DNA of 64,000 nucleotides, taken from NCBI RefSeq assembly GCF_017299535.1, contig NZ_CP071238.1:3658001-3722000 (forward strand). Reading direction: 5' to 3'. This DNA is from Serratia marcescens subsp. marcescens ATCC 13880 (GTDB lineage: Bacteria; Pseudomonadota; Gammaproteobacteria; Enterobacterales; Enterobacteriaceae). Made by a program: the position numbers and the translations under genes. Position 1 is the first letter of the stretch. Each line of letters opens with the position of its first letter. Under the pieces are notes generated by a model. It saw nothing but the letters and a program-made list of their open reading frames with translations. It searched no databases and was not told the DNA's origin. This document shows, piece by piece, positions 22,845-33,701 of this stretch.

Positions 22845-23726
22845 TCAGTCGAACACGCCGGTAGAGAGGTAACGGTCGCCGCGATCGCAGACGATCGCCA
22901 CCACCACGCTGCCAGGATGGGCCGCCGCGATGCGCAAGGCGCCGGCTACGGCACCGCCGGAGCTGACGCCGCAGAAAATGCCTTCACGCTGCGCCAACTG
23001 GCGCATGGTCTGCTCGGCATCGCCCTGTTCGATATCCAACACCTGATCCACCAGCTCCGGGCGGAAAATCCCCGGCAGGTAAGCGGGCGACCAACGGCGA
23101 ATGCCGGGGATGCTGCTGCCCTCCGCCGGCTGCAGGCCGACGATCTGCACCTGCGGATTCTGGCTCTTCAGGTAACCGCCCACGCCGGTAATGGTGCCGG
23201 TGGTGCCCATGCTGGAAACGAAGTGCGTGATGCGCCCTTCGGTCTGGCGCCAGATCTCCGGGCCGGTGGTGGTGAAGTGGGCATAGGGATTGTCGAAATT
23301 GTTAAACTGATCCAGCACTTTGCCCTGCCCCTGGCGCTGCATCTCCAGCGCCAGATCGCGCGCCCCTTCCATCCCCTGCTCACGGCTGACCAGGATCAGT
23401 TCCGCACCGTAGGCGCGCATCGCCGCCTGCCGCTCCAGGCTCATGTTCTCCGGCATCAGCAGCTTCAGCGCATAGCCTTTCAATGCAGCGATCATCGCCA
23501 GTGCAATGCCGGTGTTGCCGCTGGTAGCCTCGATCAGCACGTCGCCTGGCTTGATCTCCCCGCGCAGCTCCGCCTGCTGGATCATCGCCAACGCGGCGCG
23601 ATCCTTCACCGATCCCGCCGGGTTATTGCCTTCCAGTTTGACCCATACCTCGCTGCCCGCCTGGGCGGCCAGCCGTTGCAGTTGTACCAGCGGGGTATTC
23701 CCGATGCATTGTTCGAGCGTTGTCAC
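22845..23726 (-). CDS. cysM: O-acetylserine sulfhydrylase B (cysteine synthase B)
   Basis: PLP enzyme making cysteine from O-acetylserine with sulfide, or S-sulfocysteine with thiosulfate. The 293-residue protein has PLP Lys41 in AGSVKDRAA, the TSGNTGIAL loop and the phosphate-binding GTTGTITG. The start is taken at the GTG at 23726, which gives the family N terminus TTLEQCIGNTPLV; the upstream extension does not fit. It ends the cysPTWAM operon after a palindromic hairpin that follows cysA. Confidence 0.95.
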   Translation of the reverse strand: MTTLEQCIGNTPLVQLQRLAAQAGSEVWVKLEGNNPAGSVKDRAALAMIQQAELRGEIKPGDVLIEATSGNTGIALAMIAALKGYALKLLMPENMSLERQAAMRAYGAELILVSREQGMEGARDLALEMQRQGQGKVLDQFNNFDNPYAHFTTTGPEIWRQTEGRITHFVSSMGTTGTITGVGGYLKSQNPQVQIVGLQPAEGSSIPGIRRWSPAYLPGIFRPELVDQVLDIEQGDAEQTMRQLAQREGIFCGVSSGGAVAGALRIAAAHPGSVVVAIVCDRGDRYLSTGVFD

Positions 23727-23763
23727 GATCTTTGCCTGTGTGTTGGTGTGCGTAAAGTAAAAA

Positions 23764-23781
23764 GGCAACCCCGGGGTTGCC
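23764..23781 (-). terminator. Hairpin between cysA and cysM
   Basis: Perfect 18-bp palindrome GGCAACCCC/GGGGTTGCC, followed on the minus strand by five T. It looks like a terminator or attenuator within the operon and would lower cysM expression relative to cysA, unless cysM has its own promoter. Confidence 0.65.
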
Positions 23782-23808
23782 TTAAAGAAAAGGACTGGCT
23801 AAAACCTA

Positions 23809-24897
23809 TCAGGCGCTTTTGGCTAACGCAACAGGTTGCAGCAGTTGATCGCCGGCATACAGCCGCGCATTGAGGCTGCCGACGTAATAACGGCCGCCGC
23901 GCACCGGCGTGGCGTTGCCTTCCGGCAACACTATGCTTATCGGTTCCTGATGCCAGCCGATCGGCTGCACCGTCAGCTGCCAGAAATGGCCGCGCGGGCT
24001 GACTTCCAATACCTGAACCGGCAGTGGGCAGCGCTCGCTGCTCTCGGTCGCCACTTCCATTTCCCACGGGCGCAGGAACAGATCGACGCTGCCCTGGTGC
24101 ATCGGCTGGAACGACAGCGGCCACTGGTGCGCGCCGACGAACAGCTGGGAGCCGCGAATTTCGCCGTTCAGACGGTTCACTTCCCCCATAAACTCCAGCA
24201 CGAAACGGCTGGCCGGCTCGCGCATAATCTCCTCCGGCGAGCCAACCTGTTCAATATTGCCTTGGCTCATCACCACGATGCGGTCAGCCACTTCCATCGC
24301 CTCTTCCTGATCGTGGGTGACGAATACGCTGGTGAACTTCAGCTCTTCGTGCAGCTGGCGCAGCCAGCGACGCAGCTCTTTACGCACCTGCGCATCCAGC
24401 GCGCCAAACGGCTCGTCCAGCAGCAGAATTTGCGGTTCCACCGCCAGGGCGCGCGCCAGCGCCACGCGTTGTTTCTGGCCGCCGGACAGCTGCGACGGGT
24501 AGCGATTGGCCAAATGGCCAAGCTGCACCATGTCCAGCAACTGAGTGACTTTCTGTTTGATCGCCGCGGCGTTCGGCCGCTCGCGGCGCGGCAGTACGGT
24601 CAGGCCAAAGGCGATATTGTCGAACACCGTCATGTGGCGGAACAGCGCATAGTGCTGAAACACGAAGCCGACACGTCTGTCGCGCGCATGCATGTGGCTG
24701 ACGTCGGTGCCGTGAAAACCCAGCTTGCCGCCACTCTGGCTCTCCAGCCCGGCGATGATGCGCAGCAGCGTGGTCTTGCCGGAACCGGATGGCCCAAGCA
24801 GCGCCACCATCTCGCCGGAAGCAATATCGAGCGAGATATCGTTCAATACCTTGGTGCGACCGAAGTACTTGTTGATGCCGTTAATCTCAATGCTCAT
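23809..24897 (-). CDS. cysA: Sulfate/thiosulfate ABC transporter ATPase CysA
   Basis: Energises sulfate and thiosulfate import through CysT-CysW. The 362-residue protein has Walker [10 protein letters not shown], signature [15 protein letters not shown], Walker [13 protein letters not shown] and the H-loop VTHDQEEA, followed by the CysA regulatory C-terminal domain. The start at 24897 has a GGGAGGA site and overlaps the end of cysW by 11 bp. Confidence 0.97.
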   Translation of the reverse strand: MSIEINGINKYFGRTKVLNDISLDIASGEMVALLGPSGSGKTTLLRIIAGLESQSGGKLGFHGTDVSHMHARDRRVGFVFQHYALFRHMTVFDNIAFGLTVLPRRERPNAAAIKQKVTQLLDMVQLGHLANRYPSQLSGGQKQRVALARALAVEPQILLLDEPFGALDAQVRKELRRWLRQLHEELKFTSVFVTHDQEEAMEVADRIVVMSQGNIEQVGSPEEIMREPASRFVLEFMGEVNRLNGEIRGSQLFVGAHQWPLSFQPMHQGSVDLFLRPWEMEVATESSERCPLPVQVLEVSPRGHFWQLTVQPIGWHQEPISIVLPEGNATPVRGGRYYVGSLNARLYAGDQLLQPVALAKSA

Positions 24898-25762
24898 GAT
24901 TTTCCTCCCGCTCGAGACGCGCGTTTTGACGTTCCAGGCGCCACTGCAGCGCACTCTTCAAAAATAGGGTAACGATCGCCATCAGGGTCAACAGCGCGGC
25001 GGCGGTAAAGGAACCGACGGTGTTGTAATCCTGCTGCAACAGCTCGACCTGCAGCGGCAGGCTGTAGGTTTCGCCGCGAATCGAACCGGACACCACCGAC
25101 ACCGCGCCGAACTCGCCGATGGCGCGCGCGTTGGTCAGCACCACGCCGTACAGCAGCGCCCAGCGAATGTTGGGCAGCGTCACGCGGCGGAACATCTGCC
25201 AACCGGACGCCCCCAGCAGAATGGCGGCCTCATCTTCCTGGCTGCCCTGGCTGAGCATCATCGGCACCAGCTCGCGCACCACGAAAGGACAGGTGACGAA
25301 GATAGTCACCAGCACCATGCCCGGCCAGGAGAACATGATCTGGATGTTATGCGCATCCAGCCAGCCGCCCAGCAGGCCGTTGCTGCCGTAAAACAGCAGA
25401 TAAATCAGCCCCGCCACCACCGGTGAGACGGCGAACGGGATATCGATCAGCGTCAGCAGCAGCTGGCGGCCGGGGAAGGTGAAACGCGTCACCAGCCACG
25501 CCAGCAACGTGCCGAACACCAGGTTAAACGGCACGGTAATCAGCGCGATCAAGACCGTCAGCCAAATGGCGTGCAGCATGTCCGGATCGAGCAAATTGCT
25601 CCACATCGCGCCGAATCCTTTGGAAAAGGCCTCGGCGAAAATCGACATCATCGGCACCACCAGCAGCAGCACCGAGAACAGCGTACCGATGGCGATCAGC
25701 GTCCACTTGCCCCAGTTGACGCGCGGGCGCTCGGCGCCGTTGAAGGCGGAAACATCAGCCAT
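24887..25762 (-). CDS. cysW: Sulfate/thiosulfate ABC permease CysW
   Basis: One of the two inner-membrane channel subunits (291 residues, six helices). The EAA loop is [22 protein letters not shown] (approximately residues 187-208), which contacts CysA. It is coupled to cysT by a 1-bp TGATG overlap. Confidence 0.97.
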   Translation of the reverse strand: MADVSAFNGAERPRVNWGKWTLIAIGTLFSVLLLVVPMMSIFAEAFSKGFGAMWSNLLDPDMLHAIWLTVLIALITVPFNLVFGTLLAWLVTRFTFPGRQLLLTLIDIPFAVSPVVAGLIYLLFYGSNGLLGGWLDAHNIQIMFSWPGMVLVTIFVTCPFVVRELVPMMLSQGSQEDEAAILLGASGWQMFRRVTLPNIRWALLYGVVLTNARAIGEFGAVSVVSGSIRGETYSLPLQVELLQQDYNTVGSFTAAALLTLMAIVTLFLKSALQWRLERQNARLEREENHEH

Positions 25763-26601
25763 CAGTGCCCTCCTCCCAAACGTCTGCCAAAGCGGCTTTG
25801 CAAGACGTTAATGCTGAACAGCAGCAACAGCGACGCCGCCAGGATCACCGAGGCGATGGCGCTGGCCGCCGGGTAATCGAACTCCTGCAAACGCACAAAA
25901 ATCATCAGCGAAGTCACTTCCGTCTTCCAGGCGATATTGCCGGCGATGAAAATCACCGCGCCGAACTCGCCCAGACTGCGGGTAAAGGAAATGGCGGTGC
26001 CGGCCAGCAGCGCCGGCGCCACCTCAGGCAGCACCACGCGGCGAAAACTTTGCCAACGCGTGGCGCCCAGCGTCTCGGCCGCCTCTTCGTATTCCGGCCC
26101 CAGCTCTTCCAGCACCGGCTGCACGGTGCGCACCACAAACGGCAGGCTGGTGAACGCCATCGCCACCGCGATCCCAAGCCAGGTGAAGGTGACCTTGATG
26201 TCAAAGTGCGCCAGCCACTGGCCGTACCAGCCGGTGGTGGAAAACAGCCCCGCCAGCGTCAGGCCGGCCACCGCCGTCGGCAGCGCGAACGGCAAATCGA
26301 TCAGACCGTCCAGCAGCGAACGGCCGGGAAAGCGATAACGCGTCAGGATCCAGGCCATCAGCATGCCGAACACCGCGTTGAACAGGCTGGCGACGCCAGC
26401 CGCCAGCAGCGTCACTTTATACGCCGCCACCACCTGCGGGTTGGAAATCACTTCCCAGTACTGCGCCAGGCTCATCTGCGCCAACTGCATCACCAGCGCG
26501 GTGAGCGGCAGCAGCAGGATCAAACAGGTATAAAACAGGCTGCTGCCGAGGCTGAGGCCAAATCCGGGCAGCACCCGCTTACTGGACGACAACGCCAACA
26601 T
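25762..26601 (-). CDS. cysT: Sulfate/thiosulfate ABC permease CysT (CysU)
   Basis: The partner channel subunit (279 residues, six helices). The EAA loop reads EEAAETLGATRWQSFRRVVL, then PEVAPALLAG. It begins directly after cysP with no gap, typical of the cysPTWAM operon. Confidence 0.97.
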   Translation of the reverse strand: MLALSSSKRVLPGFGLSLGSSLFYTCLILLLPLTALVMQLAQMSLAQYWEVISNPQVVAAYKVTLLAAGVASLFNAVFGMLMAWILTRYRFPGRSLLDGLIDLPFALPTAVAGLTLAGLFSTTGWYGQWLAHFDIKVTFTWLGIAVAMAFTSLPFVVRTVQPVLEELGPEYEEAAETLGATRWQSFRRVVLPEVAPALLAGTAISFTRSLGEFGAVIFIAGNIAWKTEVTSLMIFVRLQEFDYPAASAIASVILAASLLLLFSINVLQSRFGRRLGGGH

Positions 26602-27624
26602 TTACTTGCGCCCTGCCGCTAACAGCTGATCCAGCTCGCCGCCGGTGGCGAAGTGGGTTTTCATCACCTGCGGCCAGCCGCCGAACTGGTCTTCCACCCG
26701 GAACAGTTGGGTGTCCGGGAATTTCCCCTTCGCGGCAGCCATCGCTTTCTGGTCATAGACGCGGTAGTAGAAGCTGGTGATCACCTGCTGCGCCGCCGGG
26801 CTGTAGAGATAGTTCAGATAGGCTTTGGCCGCCTGTTCGGTGCCGTTGCGCTCGACGTTTTTGTCGACCCAGGCCACCGGGAACTCCGCCAGAATATCGA
26901 CCGGCGGCACGATCACTTCGTACTTGTCTTCACCGTATTGCTTGCGGATATTGTTCACTTCGGACTCGAAGCTGATCAGCACGTCGCCCAAACCGCGCTC
27001 GACGAAGGTGGTGGTCGCGCCGCGGCCGCCGGTATCGAACACCAGCACGTTTTTCAGGAAGCGGGTCATGAAGGCGCGGGTCTTGGCCGCATCGTTGCCG
27101 TCAGCCTGGCTGGCGGCGCCCCAGGCGGCCAGATAGGTGTAACGGCCGTTGCCGGAGGTTTTCGGGTTCGGGAACACCAGTTTCACGTCGTCGCGCACCA
27201 GATCGTTCCAGGTGTGGATACCCTTCGGGTTGTCCTTGCGCACCAGAAACGCCATGGTGGAATAGAACGGCGAGCTGTTGTTCGGCAGGCGCGCCTGCCA
27301 GTCCGCCGGGATCAACTGCCCGCGATCGTGCAGGATCTGCACGTCGGTGACCTGGTTGTACGTCACCACGTCGGCCCGCAGGCCCTGCAGGATCGCCAGC
27401 GCCTGCTTCGACGAGCCGGCGTGCGATTGTTTGATGGTCAACTTGTCGTTCGGATGCTGTTGATTCCACTGCTGTTCAAAGCCGGGATTCAGCGCGACGA
27501 ACAATTCACGGGAAACGTCATAAGAGCTGTTCAGCATTTCCGCCGCCGATGCGGCGCCGCTCGCCAACAGCGCAGCCGCCAGCCAACCTTTCAGCACGAG
27601 ATTTTTAACCCGGTTTTGTTTCAT
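26602..27624 (-). CDS. cysP: Thiosulfate/sulfate-binding protein CysP
   Basis: Periplasmic binding protein of the sulfate ABC importer. The 340-residue precursor has a signal peptide cut near GAASA-AE. Family blocks include [27 protein letters not shown] and [19 protein letters not shown]; these contact the oxyanion. The start at 27624 has an AAGGTG site. It is the first gene of the operon. Confidence 0.96.
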   Translation of the reverse strand: MKQNRVKNLVLKGWLAAALLASGAASAAEMLNSSYDVSRELFVALNPGFEQQWNQQHPNDKLTIKQSHAGSSKQALAILQGLRADVVTYNQVTDVQILHDRGQLIPADWQARLPNNSSPFYSTMAFLVRKDNPKGIHTWNDLVRDDVKLVFPNPKTSGNGRYTYLAAWGAASQADGNDAAKTRAFMTRFLKNVLVFDTGGRGATTTFVERGLGDVLISFESEVNNIRKQYGEDKYEVIVPPVDILAEFPVAWVDKNVERNGTEQAAKAYLNYLYSPAAQQVITSFYYRVYDQKAMAAAKGKFPDTQLFRVEDQFGGWPQVMKTHFATGGELDQLLAAGRK

Positions 27625-27790
27625 TCTGCACCTTATCACTGAGTCATTCCTTCAGGCTTTCGCCTTATTGACGACCAGTGTATTTATAACTCGGTGCGGA
27701 GCTGTAACGCTTTTATATACCGTTTAGTGATTTACAAGCATCAAACGCTATAAGGCAGGGAATGCGAGGCGTTTTCGGGACGGGAAAACG
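27625..27790 (-). promoter_or_regulatory. Probable cysP operon promoter with CysB target
   Basis: The AT-rich stretch at about 27670-27755, with repeated TTTATA/TATAAC/TATATA elements, lies upstream of cysP. CysB activates this operon in E. coli. Exact half-sites were not assigned. Confidence 0.35.
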
Positions 27791-27792
27791 GA

Positions 27793-27817
27793 CCGAAGCC
27801 GGACGCGCCGGCTTCGG
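27793..27817 (-). terminator. Terminator of yfeX
   Basis: Perfect 10-bp CCGAAGCCGG/CCGGCTTCGG stem with a 5-nt loop, followed on the minus strand by TCCGTTTTC, lies just after the yfeX stop. Confidence 0.75.
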
Positions 27818-27825
27818 CGACGGCG

Positions 27826-28725
27826 TCAAAGTGACAGCAGGCGCGTCAGCGATGGCGCAAAGTAGTAGCTGCCGGTCACTGCACGGCTGAAGCGCAACAT
27901 CGCGTCACGTTTGCCGTCCAAATCGCCGAACATGCTCAGCAGTTGCTGCTCGATATTGTGCAAGCGCGCGCAATAGGCGATGAAGAACAGGCCGTGCTTG
28001 CCGCTGGCGGTGCCGTAAGGCAGGCTCTGGCGCAGAATTTTCAGGCCCTTGCCGTTCTCTTTCAAATCGACGCGGCTGACGTGCGAGGTATCCGGGCGCT
28101 GATCGGCCGGCAGCTCTTCGCTATCGTGCTTGGTGCGGCCGATGATCTGCTCCTGCTGTTCGGTGGTAAAGCGCTGCCACTGGCGCAGGTTGTGCTCGTA
28201 GCGTTGCACCAGCACGTAGCTGCCGCCTGCGTCCTCTTCGCCTTCGGCGATCGTCGCCACTGCCGGGCGCTGATCGCCCTGCGGGTTTTCGGTGCCGTCG
28301 ATGAAGCCGCTCAGATCGCGCTCTTCCACCCAACGGAAACCGTGGGTTTCTTCTTCAATCTTGATGACGTTGCCGAACGCCGCCAGCGCGGCCTGCGCCA
28401 GCGTGAAATTGACGTCGTGACGCAGCGACTGGATGTGGATCAGCATATCGCGCTGGGTGGCCGGCGCCAGCCCTTTGCCGAGCGGCGTGAACGGCTTCAA
28501 CTCTTTCGCGCCCTGGCCGCTGGAGAGATCGTGCCAGACGTCGTAACCGAAAGCGATCACCGCGCCGAGGCGCGCATCGGGGAACTGCTGCTGCAGCTCG
28601 CTCAGGGTCTGACAAAACTGCTTGCAGCCCTGGCGCAAGTCGGCGAATTCGCCCTGTACGCTGGCTTCCATAAAAATGGCGAAACGGCAGTGCTCCAGCA
28701 GAATGCCGCTCTGAACCTGTGTCAT
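27826..28725 (-). CDS. yfeX: Dyp-type heme peroxidase YfeX
   Basis: Cytoplasmic dye-decolorising peroxidase of 299 residues, the same length as E. coli YfeX. It carries the family motif [12 protein letters not shown], whose aspartate is the catalytic residue, and conserved NFTLAQ and FFIAYCA blocks. It oxidises porphyrinogens; release of iron from heme has also been proposed. The start at 28725 has a GAGGATAA site. Confidence 0.94.
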   Translation of the reverse strand: MTQVQSGILLEHCRFAIFMEASVQGEFADLRQGCKQFCQTLSELQQQFPDARLGAVIAFGYDVWHDLSSGQGAKELKPFTPLGKGLAPATQRDMLIHIQSLRHDVNFTLAQAALAAFGNVIKIEEETHGFRWVEERDLSGFIDGTENPQGDQRPAVATIAEGEEDAGGSYVLVQRYEHNLRQWQRFTTEQQEQIIGRTKHDSEELPADQRPDTSHVSRVDLKENGKGLKILRQSLPYGTASGKHGLFFIAYCARLHNIEQQLLSMFGDLDGKRDAMLRFSRAVTGSYYFAPSLTRLLSL

Positions 28726-28872
28726 GTTGTTATCCTCAATACCAAAACCAGGCAACAGGTATGGCGGTTGACGCGCGGGTTCCCTGTTACAAACGCGCGC
28801 TATCATACCGCAAGCGCGGGCGATTGCCTTGCAGCAGCGCAAAGAAAATAGGGGTAATGGCTTGAAAAGGCA

Positions 28873-28891
28873 GGCGCCGCGAACCGGCGCC
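28873..28891 (-). terminator. Terminator of yfeY
   Basis: GGCGCCG/CGGCGCC stem with a 5-nt loop, followed on the minus strand by TGCCTTTTC, immediately behind the yfeY stop. Confidence 0.65.
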
Positions 28892-28902
28892 CGTTGAACG
28901 CA

Positions 28903-29490
28903 TTACTGCTGCGGCTTGGCGTGCCAGATGATTTTGCTGACCGTCCAGCTTTTCAGGGTGTCGTCCGGCGGAATGATATCCTGCGCCCCGGCCCACTTGC
29001 CGCTGAAGATGTAGGTGACGTACTTGCTCTGCTCCGCCACGCACTCCACTTTACCGGCGTCTTCGCCGCTGCCCGGCTTACAAGAGCCGAACGCCTTGCT
29101 GTACATATCGCCGAACGGCGTGCCGAGCTTGTTGCCCCACTCCGTCGCCACTTTCGGATCCAGCACGTCCACGCGCTGCAGGCGCCCTTTCGGTTCGCCG
29201 GTGATCACCAGTTTCACTTCGTCGCCGGACAGCGCCTGGTAATAAGAGACGATCTGGCCGTTGTTGGTCGCCATGCCGCCGCGCAGGCGGTAGTTGCCGT
29301 CCAGCCCGTCATTGATGGCGCTTTCCGACATCGGCGTGCCGGCGTTGAGCTTGCCGACGCCCTTGGCGCCGACCTCCAGGCTGCTGCCGAACCAGTTGAA
29401 CGGCGACAGGCTGGACCAAGAGAAATTGGACATGCTCGAACAGCCGGTCAGTAACAGCGGAAGCCCTAACAACAGGGGGCGAATATTCAT
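28903..29490 (-). CDS. yfeY: Lipoprotein YfeY
   Basis: Outer-membrane-type lipoprotein of 195 residues: signal peptide MNIRPLLLGLPLLLTGC with lipobox LLTGC and Ser next to the Cys. The E. coli gene is RpoE-controlled; I could not mark a sigma-E promoter in the 156-bp upstream gap. Function unknown. The start at 29490 has an AAGGAGCTAGAG site. Confidence 0.88.
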   Translation of the reverse strand: MNIRPLLLGLPLLLTGCSSMSNFSWSSLSPFNWFGSSLEVGAKGVGKLNAGTPMSESAINDGLDGNYRLRGGMATNNGQIVSYYQALSGDEVKLVITGEPKGRLQRVDVLDPKVATEWGNKLGTPFGDMYSKAFGSCKPGSGEDAGKVECVAEQSKYVTYIFSGKWAGAQDIIPPDDTLKSWTVSKIIWHAKPQQ

Positions 29491-29646
29491 CTCTAGCTCC
29501 TTAAACATCAATGGCACGGGGCGGTAACCCGCCCCTGCCGCACTCGGCGTTTTGCTGCATGCCAGCCTCTCACAACGGCCCGCACTACGCCAACGGTTGC
29601 CAGCTTGGAGTGCGGAAAATGCGAAAAGTGCCGCACTTCTCGGCAA

Positions 29647-30111
29647 TTAGTCGGCGCGCCCCGCCGGCGCGAAACAGGCTTTCAGACGCGCATTCAGCAA
29701 CAGATAGCTCAGCGCCAGCGCGTCGAGTAACGCCAACGCCAGCTCCAGCCCCGGCGCATCGCCGTCCTGGCGCCACAGGCTGAACAGCGAGCCGCCGAGC
29801 GACGCCAGCAGCGAGACAGCCAGCCCCCAGCGCCAACCGCGCCACAGCCGCGGCCATTGGTGGCGACGGCCGCTCAGCAAAAACGCCAGCGCCGCCGGCA
29901 GACCGAGCAGCATGCCGTACCAAAAGCGTTGGGTATCCGGATAAAACAGCGCCAGCAAGCTTTCGCCCTGCTCACGCGAAACGCCGGCCATCACGAACAA
30001 TAGCCAAGTGCGCGCCTGCAAAATCAGCACGGCCCAAAATCCCAGCGGCAGCCGCAGCGCGCCGTGCTGGTCGTAATCATCCGGGGAAAACCGGGGTGAG
30101 AATGGCTTCAA
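29647..30111 (-). CDS. yfeZ: DUF2919 inner-membrane protein YfeZ
   Basis: A 154-residue protein with about four membrane helices and the family block RLPLGFWAVLILQARTWLLF, then ASREQG-like VSREQGESLLALFYPD. Synteny yfeX-yfeY-yfeZ-ypeA supports the name. I place the start at TTG 30111, which has AAGGA 7 nt upstream; longer in-frame versions add a tail not expected in the family. Function unknown. Confidence 0.8.
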   Translation of the reverse strand: MKPFSPRFSPDDYDQHGALRLPLGFWAVLILQARTWLLFVMAGVSREQGESLLALFYPDTQRFWYGMLLGLPAALAFLLSGRRHQWPRLWRGWRWGLAVSLLASLGGSLFSLWRQDGDAPGLELALALLDALALSYLLLNARLKACFAPAGRAD

Positions 30112-30285
30112 CGATCGTTCCTTGCCAACAGAATAAAGACTATGGCTACAGATGGGCGCCGGCGATGGGAATTTCAATGCGTCGGCTTAAGAAGCTCTTA
30201 AGATCGGCGTGTTTTAATCCTTATCACTAAGCAAGCCCCCGATATCAGCGGGATGTGATTTTCAATAACGATAAGGAAGCGCAAC

Positions 30286-30684
30286 ATGAAAAAACTGACT
30301 CTGGCCGCTCTGATCGCGCTGTGCAGCGCACCGGTACTGGCGCAACAAGGCGGGTTCCTCGATCCGGCCGCGCCGCAGGCGCAAACGCAACCCGCTCCGC
30401 AGGGCGGTTTCTCCGGCCCCAGCGCGGCGCTGACCACCGTGGACAAGGTGAAATCGCTGAGCGACGACACCTGGGTGATGCTGCAGGGCAACATCGAGCA
30501 GCGCATCGGCGACGAAACCTATACCTTCCGCGACGCCACCGGCACCCTGACGGTCGATATCGATCGCAAACGCTGGAACGGCCAGACCGTTACGCCGAAA
30601 GACAAGGTGCAGTTGGAAGGTAAAGTGGATAAAGACTGGAACAGCCTCGAAGTGGACGTGAAAACCGTCAAAAAGCTGCCGTAA
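30286..30684 (+). CDS. YgiW/YdeI-family periplasmic OB-fold (BOF) protein
   Basis: Small exported stress protein of 132 residues. The signal peptide is MKKLTLAALIALCSAPVLA, then a Gln/Pro-rich linker and an OB fold (VKSLSDDTWVMLQGNI, then VDIDRKRW, ending LEVDVKTVKKLP). Family members such as VisP bind small ligands and help in envelope or antimicrobial-peptide stress. It lies divergent from yfeZ and appears inserted into the yfeZ-ypeA order. Confidence 0.85.
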   Translation: MKKLTLAALIALCSAPVLAQQGGFLDPAAPQAQTQPAPQGGFSGPSAALTTVDKVKSLSDDTWVMLQGNIEQRIGDETYTFRDATGTLTVDIDRKRWNGQTVTPKDKVQLEGKVDKDWNSLEVDVKTVKKLP

Positions 30685-30725
30685 TGCGATGCGGCGGGCG
30701 GGCTATACCGCCGTCCGCCGCTCGA

Positions 30726-31151
30726 TCAATATTCCTGATCTTCGATCAGCCGCTTGCCCAGGCTGGTGATGCCCTGGATTTCGTAGCCGAGCTTCTCGTA
30801 CATCTCAACCACCGTGTCGTTGTCTTCGCGCACCATAATCTGGATCTTCGGGCAGCCGCGGGCGATCAGCTTCTTCTCCAGACGGTTGATCAACGCATTG
30901 GCGATGCCGCGCCCGCGATAGTCGGGATGCACCCCGAGGTAATACGCCGAGCCGCGGTGGCCGTCATAGCCGCCCATCACCGAACCGACCACTTCGCCGC
31001 CGACTTCCGCCACCAGGAACAGCTCCGGATCGTGGTTCAGCTTGCGCTCGATGTCCATTTCCGGATCGTTCCAGGGCCGCAGCAGATCGCAGCGCTCCCA
31101 CAGGGTAATGACTTCTTCAAAGTCGTCTTGTCGAAATACGCGAATTTCCAT
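30726..31151 (-). CDS. ypeA: GNAT acetyltransferase YpeA
   Basis: GCN5-type N-acetyltransferase of 141 residues with acetyl-CoA motif [15 protein letters not shown] and C-terminal EMYEKLGYE. The family is widespread in enterobacteria; the substrate is not established. Confidence 0.92.
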   Translation of the reverse strand: MEIRVFRQDDFEEVITLWERCDLLRPWNDPEMDIERKLNHDPELFLVAEVGGEVVGSVMGGYDGHRGSAYYLGVHPDYRGRGIANALINRLEKKLIARGCPKIQIMVREDNDTVVEMYEKLGYEIQGITSLGKRLIEDQEY

Positions 31152-31356
31152 CGATGTTGGCCGCTGTTAATTAAGGTGTTTATCTGATTATCGCGTGATT
31201 ATTCACTTACGCAATATCAAACTGCGATTTAGCGCGCTATTTTGCCCGGAAATCGCCGGTAACAGGCGTAATAAATGGAAATAGTTATCGGGTCGATTAA
31301 TGATTATCAATACGATATAACGTCGCAAAATAGAAACGTCGACGGAGCGTTGCGTA
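31152..31356 (+). promoter_or_regulatory. amiA-hemF upstream region with a weak Fur-like box
   Basis: The AT-rich 205-bp gap is divergent between ypeA and amiA. ATTAATGATTATCAATACG at 31296-31314 matches the 19-bp Fur consensus at 13 positions; this is suggestive only. Confidence 0.3.
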
Positions 31357-32238
31357 ATGAAAAAGCAGGGTAAACAATTCCTCAATTTTAAGCCGCTTGC
31401 CGTTTCCCCGACGCGACGCCAACTGTTGCTTTCCGGCCTGGCGGTGGCGCTGTTCGGCGTGAAAAGCCACAGCGCCAAGGCGGAAGGCCTGCTGCGCAAT
31501 CAGCACAGCAAACCGGCGGCGAAACCGGCCGGCGGCAAAAAGCGGGTGATGATCGATCCCGGCCACGGCGGCATCGACTCCGGCGCGGTCGGCCACGAAG
31601 GCTCGCAGGAAAAACACATCGTGCTGGAAATCGCCAACCACGTGCGCCGTTTCCTGCATGAGCACGATCACGTCGAGGCGCGCCTGACGCGCGAAGAAGA
31701 TGAGTTCATTCCGCTGTTCCAGCGGGTCGAGATCGCCCACCAGCACCAGGCCGACCTGTTCATTTCGATTCACGCCGACGGCTTTACCAGCCCGTCGGCC
31801 TCCGGCGCTTCGGTGTTCGCCCTCTCCAACCGCGGCGCCAGCAGCGCCATGGCGCGCTACCTGTCCAACCGTGAAAACGCCGCCGACGACGTGGCGGGCG
31901 GCAAGTACAAGGATCAGGACAACTACCTGCAGCAGGTGTTGTTCGATCTGGTGCAAACCGACACCATCAACAACAGCCTGACGCTCGGCCGCCACGTGCT
32001 CGGTCAAATTCGCCCGGTGCACCATCTGCACAGCGACAGCACCGAACAGGCGGCGTTCGCGGTGCTGAAATCCCCGTCCATCCCCTCGGTGCTGGTGGAA
32101 ACCTCGTTCATCACCAACCCGAATGAAGAGCGGCTGCTGGGCACCACCGCGTTTCGCGAGAAAATCGCCCGCGCCATCGCGGACGGCATCGTCAACTTCT
32201 TCGACTATTTCGACGCACACCAACGCAAACCCCGCTGA
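31357..32238 (+). CDS. amiA: N-acetylmuramoyl-L-alanine amidase AmiA
   Basis: Periplasmic zinc amidase that cuts septal peptidoglycan so daughter cells separate. The 293-residue precursor has a Tat signal peptide (twin arginine in SPTRRQLLLSGLAVALFG). The Amidase_3 domain starts VMIDPGHGGIDSG, with zinc ligands in this block, in EKHIVLEIA and in ISIHADGF, and catalytic glutamate in SVLVETSFITN. Precedes hemF by 65 bp, as in E. coli. Confidence 0.96.
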   Translation: MKKQGKQFLNFKPLAVSPTRRQLLLSGLAVALFGVKSHSAKAEGLLRNQHSKPAAKPAGGKKRVMIDPGHGGIDSGAVGHEGSQEKHIVLEIANHVRRFLHEHDHVEARLTREEDEFIPLFQRVEIAHQHQADLFISIHADGFTSPSASGASVFALSNRGASSAMARYLSNRENAADDVAGGKYKDQDNYLQQVLFDLVQTDTINNSLTLGRHVLGQIRPVHHLHSDSTEQAAFAVLKSPSIPSVLVETSFITNPNEERLLGTTAFREKIARAIADGIVNFFDYFDAHQRKPR

Positions 32239-32294
32239 TGCCGCGGGCGGCGAATAAGAGTATACTCAGCGCCTTGTTCAGCCAGACGCTATAA

Positions 32295-33679
<1,385 letters not shown>

Positions 33680-33701
33680 CTGCGCCCTGCTCTGCTGCGG
33701 T

